From: Caenorhabditis elegans | Lineage: Eukaryota; Nematoda; Chromadorea; Rhabditida; Rhabditidae | Reading direction: 5' to 3' | Length of the DNA stretch: 64,000 nucleotides | Assembly: GCF_000002985.6 (NCBI RefSeq) | Contig: NC_003279.8 | Span: 6,324,001-6,388,000, forward strand | Shown here: positions 27,401 to 36,158 of the stretch, in pieces | How positions within the stretch are numbered: the first letter of the stretch is position 1 | Layout of the letters: every line of letters begins with the position of its first letter | Program-made: the position numbers and the translations under genes | The notes under the pieces: generated by a model | What the model saw: the letters and a program-made list of their open reading frames with translations, nothing else | Told to the model about the DNA's origin: nothing | The model's database searches: none

Positions 27401-30400
27401 TGACGAGGTGTCGAGCCATCCTGTCGGCAGCAACTTTACCAGTGATCGGGATTCCATTTCCAAAGTCAACCGGGCATGCGCTTTGTGTAGGTCGTTTCAT
27501 GCCTCGGATCATTCTCCAGGCCACGTTACAATCTGTTTTTCGCTTGGCTTCCATGGTATCAACTTTTTCTCTCCACTGTTCCCTTTTGCTGATAATTCGC
27601 TTGAGCTGGATTTCTCTGGAAAGCGTTTGAATGGTGGGGTCCATGGGGTTTCTGTGGTGGAGTTGACTCAGTTCCGCTTGGAGAGCGCGAATCTCTCCTG
27701 ATTCTCTGTGGTCTTCTGGCTTGATTGTACCTTTCGGAACGGCGATCCTGTCAGCTTCCAGAATGGCTATCGACAAGTACCTTTCCATACTGATCACGTC
27801 ATTTGGACCATTAAAATCGTCAAGCTTAGCTTCGATTGATTTCCTGTAGGTCAGCCAGTCGGCTTTCCTGAAATTCGCGATGCACTTCTTCGGTCGGGGT
27901 ACAGCTGGGCATGCCGAGTTCGTGTGTATGAGAATGGGGAGGTGGTCCGATGCGAGTTTGCGAAGTGTCGACCAATTGCAGAGGGAGGCGATGTCGGAGG
28001 TAGTTATAGTGATGTCGGGTGATGAGATGGAGTGTGTATCGGCTCGAGTGAACGTATCTTCATTCATTATTATCAAGTGCGGGGTTTGTTCGACTAGTTC
28101 AGCAACTTTGGCTCCTCTGGTGTTCTCGCTTGCCGCACGGAACCACAGATCTGAGTGCGCATTGAAGTCACCGGACATCAGGTGATTAAACTGTCTGTCC
28201 ATTATCTCGCTTAGTTTCTTCATGACCTCTGGGACGGGTGAATCCTGCGTCTGTGGAGGTATGTATATATTGGAGATGACCAAGTCGTTTTTGAGCTGAA
28301 TTTGGATCAGTTCGAAGGCGGGGGAGATGGTCTTCTTGATTACTTGGAAGTCGGGCGAGTCTTTGACGAGGGTGGCCAGACCACCACCATGACTTGTTCT
28401 AGGAGCCACTGTGGCTTTGTAGCCTTGGGGTGTTCTCCCGGTCGCATCCACGGCGATCTTAATTTCTTGGAGGAGGATGACGTCAGGGTCTGTCTCAGCA
28501 ATGATTGTGAGAAGGTCAGGAGTTTTGGCGTTCCATCCATTAATGTTCCAGCTTATGGTCTTCACCTTGGAGATCAAAATTGGTTCGTGGAACATTGTTG
28601 CCTCGGAGGTCGTATTGGGGCCTTATTTCCAGGCCTGGCTCTTGGAGTGCTTGACGGGATCAACGGCTGAGGCGGCGGGAGGTTAGGAATGGTCGGCCTC
28701 TGCAGTTTGCACTTCGCACAGGTGTGTCCATTCTTCTTGAATTCCGCCATACTGATTTTGCTGCATTTCATGTGAGTCCAGTTCGAACAGGTTTTGCATT
28801 GAAAGCTACCGGAGTAAGCGCTCTTCCCACAGTCCGTGCATGGCCAGCTTGGGGGCTTCTTCGGAGGTCCTGAATTTTGTTCAACGTCGCCACATTGAGT
28901 AAGAAGCAGCCGACGCAGGAAAGTGATATGGATGAGGGACGAAGTTTGGAGTAGGGCGGTCCCTCTAGACCCTACTCCCGTAGAAAAAATGGGCGGTGGG
29001 CAGCTGACGAGTGTCCTGGGACGGTGCAGCTTCGCTTGTTGGGGTTGTTGATGGATATTTGGTCCACTTCTGGTCCAGTGTGGTCCAGTTGTGGAGTGTT
29101 CCGACCTCCGTAGAAGGAATCCATCTTTCCGGAACCATAATAAATCTTCTTGAGTTACAGTAAAACACTTTTTCGCGTGTCGAGACCCTGCGCGTAGAGG
29201 CCTATGGAAGTTATAATTGGTTGTGAAACTTTTTTAGCTAATTTTTTTCTTATGTTTCTATAAGTTTTACTGAAAAGATGAAATTTCGACGTGCAATATC
29301 AGGATCCCTGCAAACTTATTTTTATTTGCAATTAAAATTGTTTCATGTTTCAATTGTAGGGTGATGAAGTTGTTGAAAGAATTCGAAATCATTGGGAAGT
29401 GACATTAGAAGAGAGTTCACATTGGAATTGGGAGCATGCTCGTGAACATAAATCATTACAAGAATTGAACTCTTCTTCTCGTACCCATAGTTTTTTATAC
29501 TCTTTCACCAAATTTCAACCGATTTTCTTGATTATTCTTGTCTGTATTTTTGATGCCATTCATCGCCAATTCGCGGTTTGAGACTATATGAATTCATTTT
29601 GGGTACTGAAAATACGTGTTTCAATTGTGTTCCCATCAAATTTTCAGGGTCTCATCACGATCTACCGTAATCCCAATATTGTGCCTATTTATGCTTTTAT
29701 GGTTGTACACGTCGTGGTGTGTGTGTGTGTCTATTTGTACTTATTGTCAATTATCCTCAAATATTTAGTTTTGTTTCTTGCTTTCCGTCCCGGCATGATG
29801 ATCCATTTTATCAGAACAAATTTAATCCGATTTCTTATTTTAAACAATATTTGAAAAAAAGTAGTGAGAGATAGTGAGGTACGCAGACACACAACACACC
29901 ACATTGTCCATCCAAAACTTTTTTGAATTTACGAAACGCAGTAGATATTACGGTAGATCGTTGTTTTACAGGTTGAAGAGTCTGCTCCGATCTCATTTCC
30001 AGATTTGACGTCGGCTGGAAATTGTCATGATGAATGTAATGGAGGTGAGGAATTGATTTTCGCGATTACTATAAATGTTTAAAAAGTATTTTCGGTTTTT
30101 TTCAGAAATTTCAAAGTCAAAAATTAAACATTGCAGAAATTTCAAAATCAACTGGAAATATTGTCCAGATGCGAAATTTTGCGACTATTGCTTCAAAAAT
30201 ACGGTACCCGGTCTCGACACGGCCGATTTTTTCAATGCAAAAGAATGCGCGCCTTTAAGGAATACTGTAGTTTCCACATTTTCCGCGTTGCTCGATTTTC
30301 TCTGATTTTCAAAGCTTTCTCATGTTATTCAAAAATCATTGAAGAATTGTGCTGAAGCAGTTTATCTTACTTTAAAATACATAAAATGTTAAGAAAACTA

Positions 30401-32458
30401 AGGAAAATCTATAAAAAATTGAGCTACAGTACTTGTTTTGCAGTGCGTTCAGTGGTATTTTATATAAGTTAAACTAACAGTACACTTGGTGACTCTACAA
30501 GGATTTATTATAGACAACTAGTAACACTAATAGACAAGTAACGCAAGAACATAAAGCAAGAACTGATTCGGGAAGTCCCTCCAAGGTTGGCAATATGGTC
30601 CTTGTTCTTTGTTAGCACTGACTGTTGGTTGTTCCTTGAGCGATGGTGATAGAAATGCTCGGTGTTGTTAGCGTCCATTGTAGAGTACATAATTATGCAA
30701 TAATTATAGAATAATTATTAAGTCGTGAATAATGGAGATCCTGCTCCATGCTATTCGCGACAGTACTCCTCAATGTAAAACTTTTTCGCGTTAAAAAATT
30801 GGTGGTGTCGATACCAGTTACTGTATTTTTGAATTAAAATCGAAAAAAAAATGCACATATGAGACATATTTCTGTTAATAAATTTTTGAATTTTTACAGG
30901 TTGCACAGAATCGAGCTCAGCAACATCATGTTTCGCTTGCAAACATTTAACTCAAACTCTTCGAAATAAAGGAGGAAGTGGATTCAAGTGTGTTCAAAAA
31001 TGCGATGATACTTACTACTTGGATGGTGACAAGTGTAAAATGTGCTCATCCCATTGTCATACTTGTACGAAAGCTGAGGTATTTGGTGACATAATTGTTT
31101 GCCAAAAAAAAATAATTCTATAATTTTAGGTGTGTGAAACGTGTCCTGGAAGTCTTTTGCTCATTGATGTGGATAATATGCCACACTATGATCATGGAAA
31201 GTGTGTTGAGTCATGTCCTCCAGGATTGGTTGCTGATTGTAAGTTTTATAAGAGTTTCAGAATAAAAAGTTAATCTCCAGACGCTGAAAATTTCGATTTT
31301 TGCGCCAAAAATAACGAATCTGGTCGCGACACGACAGTGTTTGTTAAATTCAAAAAGCCGAGCGCCTTTAAAGATTACTGTAATTTGAAACTTGTTGATT
31401 TAGACTTTTTTATTTTTTCTCTCTTATTTTAGTTTTTTTTTTGCTAATAAATTTTTTTTATCGAAAAACTTTATTTCGATTTAAATCTATCGATTTAATT
31501 TATCGATTTAAAAAAATCCGCATCGATGGAAGTTTGAAATTACAGTACTCTTTAAATGCTCTCAGCTTTTCGAATTTGACAAAAATTGTCGTAGGCCGGG
31601 TACCGTATTTCTTTTATGAAAATTGCCAAAATTCGCGTCTGGAAATAGTGATCTTGAAGAAGAAAAAAGTTACAGCAGAAAAATCAAAGGAAGAAAAACT
31701 TGGTATTGTGTGTGAATGTTTGAGTGCTTTCTTTTTTCAGGCTAAATCCTACTTCTACACTGAAACTTTCCTCTTAGAATATTTACATCTGAAATTCTTG
31801 GCCTCTAACCATTTTCCTCATGTTACAAGTTTTTTGTTTAAACAATGTGAAATTTCAGATGAATCGAATCTTGTTCAAGCTAAATGTATCTGGAGAAAAG
31901 ATCTTTGTGGTGACGGATATTACATCAACGCTGTTGGAAAATGTGATCTTTGCGACTCCTCATGCGAAACTTGCACCGCTCCTGGTCCAATGAGCTGTGA
32001 GAAATGTTCAAAAGGTTATGGTAAAGGATCGATTGGATACTGTAGACCGTGTTGTCCTGAAGGATCAACAAAGAGTTGGCAATGTGGTAAGGAAGACACT
32101 CTCAAAATCTTCCAGGTATTCTCACAATTATTTTTTCAGAGGACTGCTCCAAGCCGGATCCTACACTTTTGATTGATTCTAATAAATCATCTGGATTTGG
32201 ATTGATGTTCTGGATTGTAGTTAGTTTGATTGCGGCTTGTGGAATCTGTGCCTGTAAAAAGTGTGCAAGTGAGACGAAAAGCTCAAACGTAGAGTAAGCC
32301 TTGCTAGTTATCGTCTCCGTAATTCGAATTTTAATATTTTTAGATATGCGCCGCTTGCTCAATATAATGCCACAAATGGTGCTATCAATTTAGGAGCACA
32401 CACTGACGATGAAGACGATGATGAGGATGAAGTATTTGTGAACCCTCAAATTGTTTAA
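18437..32458 (+). CDS. bli-4: Kex2/subtilisin-like proprotein convertase BLI-4 (KPC-4), multi-isoform gene
   Basis: The eleven common exons are 18437-18517, 18562-18849, 18957-19100, 19161-19366, 19422-19739, 19785-19865, 19975-20151, 20203-20430, 20477-20586, 20639-20845 and 21426-21556. They give 657 residues. A signal peptide is followed by a propeptide with an internal site RTRRHKR and the main cleavage site KKRVKR (about residue 116). The catalytic triad is Asp202 (ILDDG), His241 (HGTRC) and Ser415 (GTSASAP), with oxyanion Asn342 (SGNGG). The P domain carries KRGDL, like furin's RGD. BLI-4 processes procollagens and other secretory cargo at paired basic sites and is needed for cuticle integrity. 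Exon 11 ends in phase 0 and can join at least four different 3' modules, listed separately. The whole fits the published bli-4 locus, with one protease core and several C-termini. Confidence 0.97.
21030..21324. repeat. Palindromic repeat copy in bli-4 intron 10
   Basis: Between exons 10 and 11 (intron 20846-21425), AACCGGACACAACGG near 21030 and GAAGAGTACTGTAAG near 21180 are followed by GTGCTGAGACCGG at the right. This is the motif set of the 16.6-kb element. The left arm is degraded. An (AC)n tract sits upstream at about 20869-20888. Confidence 0.55.
22524..22727 (+). CDS. bli-4: bli-4 alternative last exon A: short Pro/Ser/Tyr-rich soluble tail
   Basis: An acceptor TTTCATTCAG precedes [15 protein letters not shown], in phase 0 with the common exon 11. 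The exon adds 67 residues and ends in TAG. The tail has no membrane segment. It is rich in Ser, Pro and Tyr and ends with [13 protein letters not shown]. An isoform with this tail would be a protease plus P domain without a membrane anchor, so probably secreted or luminal. A readthrough of the 21556 donor would instead add only nine residues before a TAG. Confidence 0.8.
   Translation, partial: NEPLLRIASSQHYRLSPSSIHQSLLPFAQFSNSYPTPPPFYQSTSNHRPTYIYLPRPRRFLLTNQLI
22973..23209 (+). CDS. bli-4: bli-4 alternative last exon B: basic, Trp/Gln-rich soluble tail
   Basis: The acceptor TGATTACAG leads in phase 0 to [16 protein letters not shown]. The exon encodes 78 residues and a stop. The tail is strongly basic and contains a local duplication, QWVPQRP followed by [14 protein letters not shown]. 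Its RKH and RRRYKH end would itself resemble a convertase substrate. There is no membrane segment, so the product should be soluble. Clean phase and borders support it as a real alternative terminal exon. Confidence 0.8.
   Translation, partial: KRTFSKRPQAFSRVRQMPIPSGVTQQRQWVPQRPQPQSVFQQATFGQWVWDPVSQRWVWSRRIRKHQPEPVHRRRYKH
24577..24846 (+). CDS. bli-4: bli-4 alternative last exon C: transmembrane segment plus UIM-like cytosolic tail
   Basis: The acceptor CCACTACAG joins in phase 0 to 89 residues. Residues 5-25 ([21 protein letters not shown]) form a membrane span followed by RRQQ, a stop-transfer signal. The cytosolic tail is Thr/Pro/Ser-rich and then has [19 protein letters not shown]. This matches the layout of a ubiquitin-interacting motif: an acidic lead, Leu, then Ala-Ile, then a Ser four residues on, followed by acidic residues. 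The isoform should be a type I membrane protease lacking the Cys-rich region, with a different sorting tail from the long form. Confidence 0.85.
   Translation: MGMPSVLVVIQIIVICLVLGVGLYACRRQQVQDSTVGAPTPSAPEDVAMTSLSPRESEDEQLRKAIAASIEEEAERKMIERALSDAEKL
25331..25449. repeat. 119-bp palindromic repeat
   Basis: CACCATATCTCACGCGCA at the left and TGCGCGTTAGATATGGTG at the right are inverted, near-perfect ends. GGTCTCGCCACGC and GCGTGGCGACACC pair inside them. The core has GAGTTACTGTAACTC, itself a palindrome. The same core motifs flank the retrotransposon at 26.2 and 29.2 kb and recur at 45.9 kb. Confidence 0.8.
26658..28595 (-). pseudogene. Retrotransposon ORF2 remnant: endonuclease plus truncated reverse transcriptase
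   Basis: The frame opens at an ATG at 28595. It shows the endonuclease-exonuclease-phosphatase fold: [25 protein letters not shown] and a terminal SDHLPI, the usual metal and catalytic blocks. A linker leads to the reverse-transcriptase N-terminal blocks ([20 protein letters not shown], then HGFKAEHST). After RTVMTCLD, where the first palm Asp is expected, the sequence passes into out-of-frame tail sequence up to the stop at 26658. A duplicated TCAAAGGCCG (26827-26836 and 26846-26855) marks the junction. The C-terminal Cys/His tail downstream lies in two different frames. Confidence 0.85.
28574..28906 (-). pseudogene. Retrotransposon ORF1 segment: 2A-like motif and PHD-like zinc finger
   Basis: The frame reads [14 protein letters not shown], followed within 20 residues by CTDC, CKTC, HMKC and CAKC. 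These spacings fit a PHD-like C4HC3 finger. The 2A consensus ends NPGP, and here the first Pro is Ser. No in-frame ATG is visible between this segment and about 29160, so the start is lost or uses another codon. The frame ends in TGA at 28574-28576, overlapping the ATG of the next frame by 22 nt. Finger-type ORF1 regions are thought to bind nucleic acid or protein during retrotransposition. Confidence 0.7.
29360..29581 (+). CDS. bli-4: bli-4 alternative exon D: helical linker, optional terminal exon with hydrophobic end
   Basis: The acceptor CAATTGTAG joins in phase 0 to [26 protein letters not shown] and on to a TGA at 29579-29581, giving 73 residues. If terminal, it ends with a hydrophobic run, [12 protein letters not shown], then HRQFAV. 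If internal, a weak donor GTTTGA after GCG (29574) is in phase 0 and would join the Cys-rich exons starting at 29972. I cannot tell which is used, and both may be. Confidence 0.65.
   Translation, partial: GDEVVERIRNHWEVTLEESSHWNWEHAREHKSLQELNSSSRTHSFLYSFTKFQPIFLIILVCIFDAIHRQFAV
29972..32458 (+). CDS. bli-4: bli-4 long-form 3' exons: Cys-rich furin-like repeats, transmembrane segment, acidic tail
   Basis: The exons are 29972-30044, 30900-31078, 31130-31238, 31859-32086, 32140-32293 and 32344-32458, all in phase. They encode Cys-rich repeats of the furin/PACE4 type ([34 protein letters not shown]). A membrane span follows ([19 protein letters not shown]), then a cytosolic tail with YAPL, a tyrosine sorting signal of the YxxPhi form, and an acidic cluster DDEDDDEDE. 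In furin and PC5/6B such features direct Golgi-endosome cycling, and the same is inferred here. The tail ends in FVNPQIV. The middle introns hold palindromic repeats. Confidence 0.92.
30196..30285. repeat. Partial palindromic-repeat arm in bli-4 intron
   Basis: ACGGTACCCGGTCTCGACAC followed by GCGCGCCTTTAAGGAATACTGTAGTTTC matches one arm of the 16.6-kb family. The partner arm is not obvious nearby, so this may be a solo or decayed copy. Confidence 0.5.
31319..31605. repeat. Palindromic repeat in bli-4 intron (31239-31858)
   Basis: The left end is CTGGTCGCGACACGACAG, then GCGCCTTTAAAGATTACTGTAATTTG. The right end is GAAATTACAGTACTCTTTAAA, then TTGTCGTAGGCCGGGTACCG. These are inverted arms of the same family as 16607-16899. 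It makes a spurious open frame in this intron. Confidence 0.75.
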
Positions 32459-32711
32459 ACCAAACCTTTCAAAATTCATGTTTTTAATTGTAATTTTTCT
32501 GCCAACTTCTTTGTGTATGCTTGTGAAATCCGGGTAATTGTTTCTTTTTCAAAATTTTAAAACCTGAAACGTTTTCAAGTGGCCTTTTATCATGTGATTG
32601 TATTGTTTCTTTTGTCTTATACCGGGTTTATTTTTATTATACCGTACTGTTTCCATGTTATAAATAGATTGTTGAATTAATTACACAAGACAAAACATCG
32701 ACATATTAAGA

Positions 32712-34395
32712 CTATACAAATGAGTTCCGACAGTAGACACCTAAGCCGACTCGATTCACTTCTGTGGCTTCAGCTCGGAAGTTTCGAACTTCTGCACGCG
32801 ATGGTTTAGGCACTTCTGGTGACATATTGATAATATCATCTAGTGTAGGAAACGTGAATTCGGAGCCTTCGACAGGGAGAAACTTCTGATATGTGCTTCT
32901 GAAAGTAAGCAATTAATTAAAATCTGTGTTTTCTTCAAGGTTACCTCATAACATCTTTAATTCTATTCAATGTTCTTACAGTTCTTCCCGGGTTGTGCTC
33001 ATCGAATGGATCTTGAATACACACCTCTTTGTTTGTTGAACTACGAACCATATTGTTTTGTGATGTTCTTCTGAAATTTCAGTTTATTATTTTGAAGAAG
33101 ATCCAATTGGTTAATTTGTATTCACAGAAAAAAAAATCTACCGATCCATGACCATTACAGGCCTGGCACCAATGTAGTTTTCTTTGAAGTTGAACATCGA
33201 GTAGTAATATAGAAATTCGATGAACAATCTTGCCAGTGGAGCATTATTTGGGGCAATTCTAGGAAGAGGCTTGGGAAGTGGTGCACCAAAATTCAAAATT
33301 GATGGATAGACTTTGTCATCCCAAGCAATGAAATTATCCTCTGAAATGTTTAATTATGAAAAAAAAACAACAGAGAATATATTCACTCACTTTTAAAGAT
33401 TTCTTGCAAATTTGGCAGTATTGGTGGAAATGTACCGCATTGGAGGAAGTGAATCACCAGTAGAACAAGTGCATAACTGAAATTTCAGAATTTTAGATAA
33501 ATTCAAATAAAGTGATTAATATTTAACCTGTTGAATCCTCCATCTTTTGGATCTTTAACTTTTGTACTGGCTGCCCATTGTTTTACGATTGCACATAATG
33601 GTGCAAATCGGCCGTCGATACTTCAAAATTAATTGGAAATAGAATGTCTAACAACAAGAAAACTAACTGTGCCAAATGTCGAATCAAAAAAGAATTGTGC
33701 ATCGATGACAGAAATCGATCCATAACTACACTGATATCACAATCGATTCCGTCTACCGTCATCACTTTCAAAATTTGAATTTGAGCTTGAACGAGCTGGA
33801 TTCCATGTTCCCAATTAATTCTTGAATTGATCTGTTCATCATTTTGTAAGTTAAGACGGACAATTTGTAGGATTTCCAATTGAATTCTGTAATTTATGTC
33901 ATTTAAATAATTAATTAATCCCGAGAAAGCCTAACTCTCTCCATGATGCTTGTCGTTCGTCATCTGTGATATTTCTTCCACGTTCTTCTTGTTCCAGAAC
34001 TCTTGCCGCTTGTGGGATATGAATTGCAACGTCTAGATCACTGTTTTTAGTGGCCAATCCGGTTACTGTACTTCCAGTTGGCACGATATTGAATAGCCAC
34101 GTTGGATTGTTCTTCGAAATTATATTCTTCAGCTGATAGCACCAATCCATTTTTTTACCGAACTCCTCTTTTGGCTGAAAATAAGGAACTCTTAATTTTT
34201 CATTTAATTCAAAGCAACCTGTTTCGTAGTATCGAAATGATCCTGCATACTGATAGACAATATATTGAAATCGTCCTCGTGATCCCTTAAAACGCGTTGA
34301 AACTTTCCGTTAAATTTGTGAAACGCTTTTGGATTCGCTTTGACCTTAAAGTCTATGTCTTCTGGACTTCGCTGATCTTTATTTGGTTGAGACAT
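32712..34395 (-). CDS. mut-2: Nucleotidyltransferase MUT-2/RDE-3, poly(UG) polymerase of the RNAi/transposon-silencing pathway
   Basis: Eight minus-strand exons (34395-34219, 34174-33936, 33886-33668, 33620-33528, 33476-33391, 33340-33142, 33070-32945, 32898-32712) are in phase and give 441 residues. The polymerase-beta-like catalytic core is visible: PTGSTVTG, then SDLDVAIHI with metal-binding Asp105 and Asp107, and the third Asp in DGIDCDISV. Next comes a PAP-associated region (FAPLCAIVKQWA, GGFNSYALVLLVIHFLQC). The family is non-canonical poly(A)/poly(U) polymerases. The known role of this worm protein, recalled here, is adding poly(UG) tails to RNAi targets and transposon RNAs in Mutator foci. 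The gene ends tail-to-tail with bli-4 and starts head-to-head with the gene at 34675. Confidence 0.93.
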
Positions 34396-34674
34396 TGTTG
34401 TTACTACAAAAAATATTCAATTATTATTCTCATTGGAGGTGAAATAAAGCGCGACAATATAATTCTTTTAAAAAACTGGAAGGAAATGCACAAATGTGCT
34501 TGCTGTATAAAAATGAACATTAACATTCCAAGAAACGAATAAACAATTTTATGAATTTCCCGGACTCGCACCGATACCGCGCAAAGGAGTTGTGTTAGCG
34601 CACTCTCCGTGCACTATGCACATTCTTCGTTTCTCCAACGATTTTTTTTTGTAATTTAATCAAAAAAGCGAAGC
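34396..34674. promoter_or_regulatory. 279-bp bidirectional promoter interval
   Basis: The mut-2 start codon (34395, minus) and the start of the next gene (34675, plus) face away from each other with only 279 bp between them. Both should therefore be driven from this interval. No named element stands out. There is a GC-richer stretch near 34560-34620. Confidence 0.6.
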
Positions 34675-36158
34675 ATGTCCGATGATGAAAGTATTTTTGT
34701 TCCCGATGAAAATTCAGCACAAGTTTCTGCAGAAACGACTGTAAAATGGTAAGTCAATCTGTTCATAATAATGTTTTTATCGCTTCAAAAGTTACAGGAC
34801 TGATAGCGCCAGTTCGCAGAAGGTTATCAACAATTTGGAGAAATTCGTGCTTAATCAAAGTCTTGACAAGAGTTATAAAAAGATTGTAAGTGAAATGTAT
34901 TAGTGTTTCAATAACTAATCTTCTTGCAGGCAAGTGACGGCATCGCCAGCAGTAAAAGAACCCTCGAATCGCTTTTAGCTCGGAATGGTGGACATCAAAA
35001 CCTTCTTAATGAAGAAGTTAACAAACTAAACAATAAAAACTACACTTTGGATGCGGATGGACGAGTTTGTTTGGTTAAAAATTCTTCAAACGACACGAGC
35101 CGCCACCAAGAGGTTTTTGTACCAATGTTTTTGAAAACCCTAAAAACGAGTTCATTCAGTTGATTCTTCTACAAAAAGACACCCATGAGCTTCGATGCCT
35201 TCGCGAATATTTGATGTTAGCTCTTGAAGCAATTATGCACAATCATCGGCAGATGATGGTCAAACATGTTCAGAACGTCAGAGAAAGGCCAAGACAAGTT
35301 TCTCAAGCAGCTATAGATAACGCAATAGTGAGTTATTTTATAAACTCAAAATTTAAAAACGTTTGAGGTCTCAAGCGCTTTTGGGCTTTTTATTGAGGCT
35401 TTTTATTCATTTTTGTTTCAGGAAAAAGCCAACACACGCATTATTGACGAATTTGCTCAGATGACACTCTTCGTCGATCAGTCCATTGCTCGCGAAGAAA
35501 TTCGGTCGGAAAACAGACGAAAATTAAAGAAAACCATTGAAATTGAGACTTTTTTGATGAGAATGATGCTCGAAATGGAAGATATTCGGGAAGCAAATGT
35601 GAAAGATTTGGTGTCATTATGGCGGTAAATTATTATAAATTTTTAATTCAAATTATTTTCAAATTTAACGCTTCAAAGTAATTCTTACTTATTTATCACA
35701 TATTTTTGTCGTTCACGACAATTTTTCATTGATTGCGATTTTTGGTCGATAGATGAAATTTTTGCATAATCGACGGAAATGTACCAAAAAACTCATAATA
35801 AATGGAAAAATATGCAAATAGTATGAAAAAATTTTGTAAGATTTTTTTGTTGAAATTTTAACAATTTTAGCCATTTTTTGACTCTAGTTACTAGTTTTTT
35901 GTCCAGTGTATTTTTTGTTAAATTTTTTAAAAAACAATTTTTTTAAGTTCATAAGTTTCCAGTAATTTTTTTTTCGAAAATTTACAAATGGTACATTTTT
36001 TTCGAAATCGTCGTAATAAAATATGATCGAATATTTTTTCCAAAAAATTTGCTACCTCATGATTTGTCTTTAAAATTCTTTTTGTTTTCAGGAGTCATCA
36101 ACGTTCTGCAAAAACTCAACCAACGAATAACAACGCTGCTGGTGATTCTACAAACTAA
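34675..36158 (+). CDS. Charged, coiled-coil protein of unknown function (260 aa)
   Basis: Exons 34675-34748, 34798-34885, 34930-35112, 35160-35327, 35422-35624 and 36092-36158 are in phase. The start MSDDESIFVPDENSAQ is acidic and Ser-rich. The rest is mostly helical and charged, with heptad-like stretches around HELRCLREYLMLALEAIMHN and ENRRKLKKTIEIETFLMR. The end is a polar NNNAAGDSTN tail. There is no signal peptide, membrane segment or zinc motif. I do not recognise a family. A structural or complex-subunit role would fit a small coiled-coil protein but is not shown. It shares its promoter interval with mut-2, so germline expression would be a reasonable guess. Confidence 0.8.

Larger units (their letters stand above)
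26240..29150 (-). mobile_element. Degenerate non-LTR (LINE-type) retrotransposon, APE endonuclease class, internally deleted
   Basis: On the minus strand, in a bli-4 intron, lie in order: a 2A-like motif (28865-28906), a PHD-like C4HC3 finger (about 28715-28850), an apurinic-type endonuclease domain, the start of a reverse transcriptase, and a Cys/His tail (26481-26540). GC content is visibly higher than in the host introns. The reverse transcriptase stops just after its first palm block, and the sequence jumps to the C-terminal tail, so the catalytic YxDD region is missing. The tail is also frameshifted. The element is therefore not autonomous. Clade is uncertain: ingi/Vingi- or CR1-like elements carry comparable modules. 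The boundaries are approximate. Confidence 0.9.
26197..29195. repeat. Split palindromic repeat interrupted by a retrotransposon
   Basis: The left piece at 26197-26235 reads CATGGGTCTCGCCACG then GGTTACTGTAAC. The right piece at 29151-29195 reads GAGTTACAGTAA then GTGTCGAGACCCTGCGCG. Together they are the two inverted halves of the element seen intact at 25331-25449, about 2.9 kb apart. The simplest reading is that the non-LTR element inserted into the middle of an existing palindrome. Confidence 0.65.

Noticed and set aside
26309..27701. Several plus-strand frames of 90-154 codons across the retrotransposon
   Set aside because: They are antisense shadows of the GC-rich endonuclease/reverse-transcriptase remnant.
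31441..32172. 243-codon plus-strand frame
   Set aside because: Its first 140 codons translate the palindromic repeat and intron. Only the part from 31859 is a true bli-4 exon.
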